35,098 bases of DNA from Spirochaetota bacterium. GTDB lineage: Bacteria > Spirochaetota > Spirochaetia > Treponematales > Treponemataceae. Numbering within the stretch: the stretch's first letter is position 1; every line of letters starts with the position of its first letter. The stretch spans positions 1 through 35,098 of the forward strand of contig JAEEQG010000151.1 in assembly GCA_016285185.1 (NCBI GenBank), given 5' to 3'. Of the stretch, positions 32,686-35,098 are shown one piece after another. The notes under the pieces were generated by a model. It saw only the letters and a list, made by a program, of their open reading frames with translations, was not told the origin of the DNA and did not search any database. The translations under genes were made by a program, and so were the position numbers.

Positions 32686-32716
32686 AAAAAACAATAGACC
32701 GCCATAATAGCGGTCT
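32686..32716 (-). terminator. Terminator of the PTS EIIA gene
   Basis: AGACCGC (32696-32702) and GCGGTCT (32710-32716) form a perfect 7-bp stem. In the minus direction ATTG and T6 (32691-32686) follow. It lies between the EIIA stop and the 172-residue gene. Confidence 0.7.
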
Positions 32717-32756
32717 GTCATTCAATCAACAATAAAATCAGAAAAAAGTATTTGGC

Positions 32757-33203
32757 TTATTCAGTCAAAATTCTAATTACTTCTGCTTTATCAGTTGTCT
32801 TTAAGATTTCCTGGCGTTTTTCAGCACTCTTGAAAAGAAGGCTTACTTCTGCAAGGAACTGAAGATGCGGACCTGTTTTGTTAACAGGAGAAAGTGTCAT
32901 TATAAAAATTCTGCATGGTTCCTGATCAAGAGAATCAAAGTTTACAGGATTGTCTGAAATACCAATACAAGCAACCAAGTCTTCTACAGTGTCAGTTTTT
33001 CCATGAGGAATTGCAATACCATGCTTCATGCCTGTGGACATTTTGCGTTCACGGTCAAGAACACATGCGCGTGCAGTTTCTTTATCTTTCACCTTTCCTG
33101 CGCTTACCAGAATATCCAGCATTTCGTCGATAATCTGCTCTTTTGTTGTGCCTTTAAGGTGCAAATTTACAGTGTCAGTTGTTAATACAGTTCTTAAGTT
33201 CAT
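32757..33203 (-). CDS. PTS EIIA domain protein, PtsN/fructose type
   Basis: This 148-residue single EIIA domain of the mannitol/fructose/Ntr family has the phosphorylatable His67 in HGIAIPHGKTD. DREEKMSTGM-type sequence (DRERKMSTGMKHG) and HLQFLAEVSLLFKSAEKR complete the signature. No EIIB or EIIC is attached or nearby, so it is probably a regulatory phosphocarrier of the PtsN kind rather than part of a sugar permease. The ATG at 33203 lacks a ribosome-binding site and follows a near-consensus promoter by 6 nt. It diverges from the XPB helicase gene. The regulated process cannot be told from the sequence. Confidence 0.88.
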   Translation of the reverse strand: MNLRTVLTTDTVNLHLKGTTKEQIIDEMLDILVSAGKVKDKETARACVLDRERKMSTGMKHGIAIPHGKTDTVEDLVACIGISDNPVNFDSLDQEPCRIFIMTLSPVNKTGPHLQFLAEVSLLFKSAEKRQEILKTTDKAEVIRILTE

Positions 33204-33209
33204 GCTAAT

Positions 33210-33238
33210 AGTTTACGGTCTGTTACATTTAAAGTCAA
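33210..33238 (-). promoter_or_regulatory. Predicted leaderless promoter of the EIIA gene
   Basis: On the minus strand TTGACT (33238-33233), a 17-nt spacer and TAAACT (33215-33210) are followed by six bases and the ATG at 33203. The expected transcription start is the A of the start codon. Confidence 0.7.
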
Positions 33239-33300
33239 GAAAAAACTTATCATTACTTTAATTTTTTACATGTAATGCTAAACAATTCGTGTTTTGACGG

Positions 33301-33329
33301 TTGCAGACTCTGCGTATTTTCAGTAAAAT
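33301..33329 (+). promoter_or_regulatory. Predicted near-leaderless promoter of the XPB helicase gene
   Basis: TTGCAG (33301-33306), a 17-nt spacer and TAAAAT (33324-33329) are followed after 8 nt by the ATG at 33338, without a ribosome-binding site. Confidence 0.6.
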
Positions 33330-33337
33330 AGACCGTT

Positions 33338-35080
33338 ATGCAGAATCCGTCAAACCCTTTGATAGTACAAAGTGACAAAACCATTTTACTCGATGTGCAC
33401 GCGCCTCTTGCTGAAGAATGCCGCAATGCGCTCATTCCGTTTGCGGAGCTGGAACGTTCACCGGAACATCTGCATACTTACCGCTTAACGCCATTGTCTT
33501 TGTGGAATGCGGCGAGTGCTGGTTTTTCTTCTAATCACATTATAGAAGTTTTGGAAAAATATTCGCGTTATCCTGTGCCGCAGCCGGTTTCTTTCTGGAT
33601 TGAAGAAATATCCGGCAGGTTCGGCAAGCTTAGGATGACTGCCCCGGACGAGGCGGATACTTCCGAAGATTTTGAAATGCTGTATTTGGAAACGTCTTCA
33701 ATAGCAGTTTACAAGGAAATAGAAGCTTCAAAAAAAATGAAGGATCTTCTTTTTCCTAAAGCTTCAAAAGGCGTTTATCGTTTTGCGCTCAAACTTGTGG
33801 ACAGGGGAACAGTAAAACAGGAGTTATTGACTCTCGGCTGGCCTGTAAAGGACGAGGTTCCGCTTGTTGACGGTGAACCTCTGGAATTGGAGCTGAAACC
33901 GGTTTGCAGCAGTGGAAAGCCTTTTGTTGTAAGGGATTATCAAAAGCAGGCGGCACGCGCCCTTGTAGGCGATATGGGGCCTGGTACAGGCTTTGGTACT
34001 GTTGTGCTGCCATGTGGTGCGGGCAAAACGATAGTCGGAATGGAAATAATGTCACTGCTAAAGACAAGCACACTGATTGTTACAACCAACATTTCCGCGG
34101 TTCACCAGTGGATTGCGGAGTTGCTGGACAAAACTTCGCTTATAAAGGACCAGATTGCGGAATATACCGGCGAAGAAAAAGAAATTAAGCCTGTAACAAT
34201 CGCAACGTATCAGATTTTAACATGGCGCCCTAATCCCGATTCTCCTTATCCGCATTTCAGCCTGTTCAGAAAACGCCCCTGGGGTTTGATAATATACGAT
34301 GAAGTTCATCTTCTGCCGGCACCGGTATTCCGTGTTACGGCGGAATTACAGGCGGTAAGGCGCGTAGGGCTCACGGCAACGCTTGTCCGCGAAGACAACT
34401 GTGAAGGGCATGTTTTTTCGCTTGTTGGTCCTAAGCGTTATGATGTGCCTTGGAAAGAACTTGAAACTTCCGGCTGGATTGCGGAAGCGGAATGTGTGGA
34501 AGTACGCCTTGATTTGCCGCAGGAAAAACAGATTGAATACGCTGTTGCCGGAACAAGAGAAAAGCACAAGATTGCGAGCAATAACGAACAGAAAATCGGC
34601 ATTGTTGAGCTTTTGATTGAAAAGTTCTCCGAAGAACGGATTCTGGTCATAGGACAGTATTTGGAACAGCTGACTATTATTGCCGAAAAGCTCAAAGCCC
34701 CGATTATTACCGGGAAAACGCCTAATGCGGAAAGAGACCGAATTTACGGTGACTTCCGTGCGGGCAAAATAAGAGTGCTGGTTGTTTCAAAGGTTGCTAA
34801 CTTTGCCATAGATTTGCCCGATGCTTCAATGGCAATCCAAATTTCAGGCACATTCGGAAGTAGGCAGGAAGAAGCGCAGCGGCTTGGAAGACTCTTGCGC
34901 CCCAAAACCCACAAGGCTTTGTTTTTTACGCTTATTACCCGCAACACCGTTGAAGAAGAATTCGGCACCCACCGGCAGAAATTCCTTGCGGAACAGGGAT
35001 ATGACTACAAGATTCTGCGTTATACGGACTCAGAACAATTTATGGAACAACTCATAAAAGAAGATATTTACAATGGCTGA
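33338..35080 (+). CDS. XPB-type DNA repair helicase (SF2)
   Basis: This 580-residue bacterial relative of XPB/Rad25 is a 3'-to-5' superfamily 2 translocase that opens DNA in excision repair or transcription-coupled processes. An N-terminal domain (about 1-195) precedes the helicase core. Walker A is GAGKT (227-231), motif II DEVH (321-324), motif III LTATL, and the XPB-specific RED motif Arg351-Glu352-Asp353 follows directly. Motif VI is QRLGRLLRPK. Length and order fit the family, which occurs in archaea and scattered bacteria including spirochaetes. The start follows a promoter by 8 nt. A further gene begins inside its last codons (ATG at 35073), so an operon is likely. Confidence 0.92.
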   Translation: MQNPSNPLIVQSDKTILLDVHAPLAEECRNALIPFAELERSPEHLHTYRLTPLSLWNAASAGFSSNHIIEVLEKYSRYPVPQPVSFWIEEISGRFGKLRMTAPDEADTSEDFEMLYLETSSIAVYKEIEASKKMKDLLFPKASKGVYRFALKLVDRGTVKQELLTLGWPVKDEVPLVDGEPLELELKPVCSSGKPFVVRDYQKQAARALVGDMGPGTGFGTVVLPCGAGKTIVGMEIMSLLKTSTLIVTTNISAVHQWIAELLDKTSLIKDQIAEYTGEEKEIKPVTIATYQILTWRPNPDSPYPHFSLFRKRPWGLIIYDEVHLLPAPVFRVTAELQAVRRVGLTATLVREDNCEGHVFSLVGPKRYDVPWKELETSGWIAEAECVEVRLDLPQEKQIEYAVAGTREKHKIASNNEQKIGIVELLIEKFSEERILVIGQYLEQLTIIAEKLKAPIITGKTPNAERDRIYGDFRAGKIRVLVVSKVANFAIDLPDASMAIQISGTFGSRQEEAQRLGRLLRPKTHKALFFTLITRNTVEEEFGTHRQKFLAEQGYDYKILRYTDSEQFMEQLIKEDIYNG

Positions 35081-35098
35081 ACTTTCTGACAGAACCGA
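35073..35098 (+). CDS. Start of a gene overlapping the XPB helicase gene (partial)
   Basis: An ATG at 35073 opens a frame (MAELSDRT...) that overlaps the last 8 nt of the helicase gene in the ATGGCTGA junction and runs to the window edge. Only eight codons are visible, so the product cannot be identified. Archaeal XPB genes are often paired with a nuclease gene (Bax1); whether that holds here needs the next sequence. Confidence 0.5.

Noticed and set aside
32674-32721. Upstream extension of the 172-residue protein to 32721
   Set aside because: It would begin inside the terminator hairpin of the EIIA gene and has no ribosome-binding site.

Overview
The window is a gene-dense bacterial chromosome segment of moderate GC. 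It most resembles a host-associated or rumen-type Treponema (Spirochaetes). This is an inference from gene content and style: an XPB-type helicase with the RED motif, a 7TM-PAS-GGDEF protein, Mgl-type sugar ABC genes, separate pyrB/pyrI, abundant MATE/MFS/DMT transporters and hybrid phosphorelay signalling. No phage, IS element or CRISPR array was seen.

Layout. 1-998: the end of a flavodoxin-family gene and a flavodoxin-like protein with C-terminal membrane helices. 1004-3759 (-): two tandem MATE transporters. 3864-5498: a membrane diguanylate cyclase. 5513-8154 (-): a CheY-like receiver followed by a PcrA/UvrD helicase. 8351-9596: an AEC transporter and an atypical thioredoxin. 9699-10007 (-): a stand-alone glycogen-binding domain protein. 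10153-10922: a stable-RNA cluster with all four serine tRNA isoacceptors, a tRNA-Arg with a rare GCG anticodon, and the small SRP RNA. 10921-13590 (-): pyrB-pyrI-pyrC, divergent from purD (13675-15033) and a tRNA-CAU. 15202-16421: an unknown protein and an AlkD-like glycosylase. 16521-22863: a four-gene signalling operon. 22933-27658 (-): a sugar ABC transporter operon. 28194-30258: MFS and DMT transporters. 30398-32128: XpaC-TelA. 32155-33203 (-): an unknown protein and a PTS EIIA. 33338-35080: XPB helicase, overlapping the start of a further gene.

Two signals stand out. First, the operon at 16521-22863 encodes a receiver/degenerate-GGDEF/intact-EAL/PAS protein, a free HPt protein, a membrane hybrid kinase with two receivers, and a solute-binding lipoprotein with no permease. 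This reads as a complete chain from an extracytoplasmic ligand through a multistep phosphorelay to c-di-GMP hydrolysis. Second, at least nine genes have a recognisable sigma70-type promoter whose -10 box lies only 4-8 nt upstream of the start codon and lack a properly spaced Shine-Dalgarno sequence. This predicts leaderless mRNAs for many first genes, whereas operon-internal genes usually have ribosome-binding sites. The divergent pyrB and purD promoters also share one -35 region, so polymerase binding should be mutually exclusive and could couple pyrimidine and purine synthesis.

All functional calls are from reading the sequence; no database search was run.
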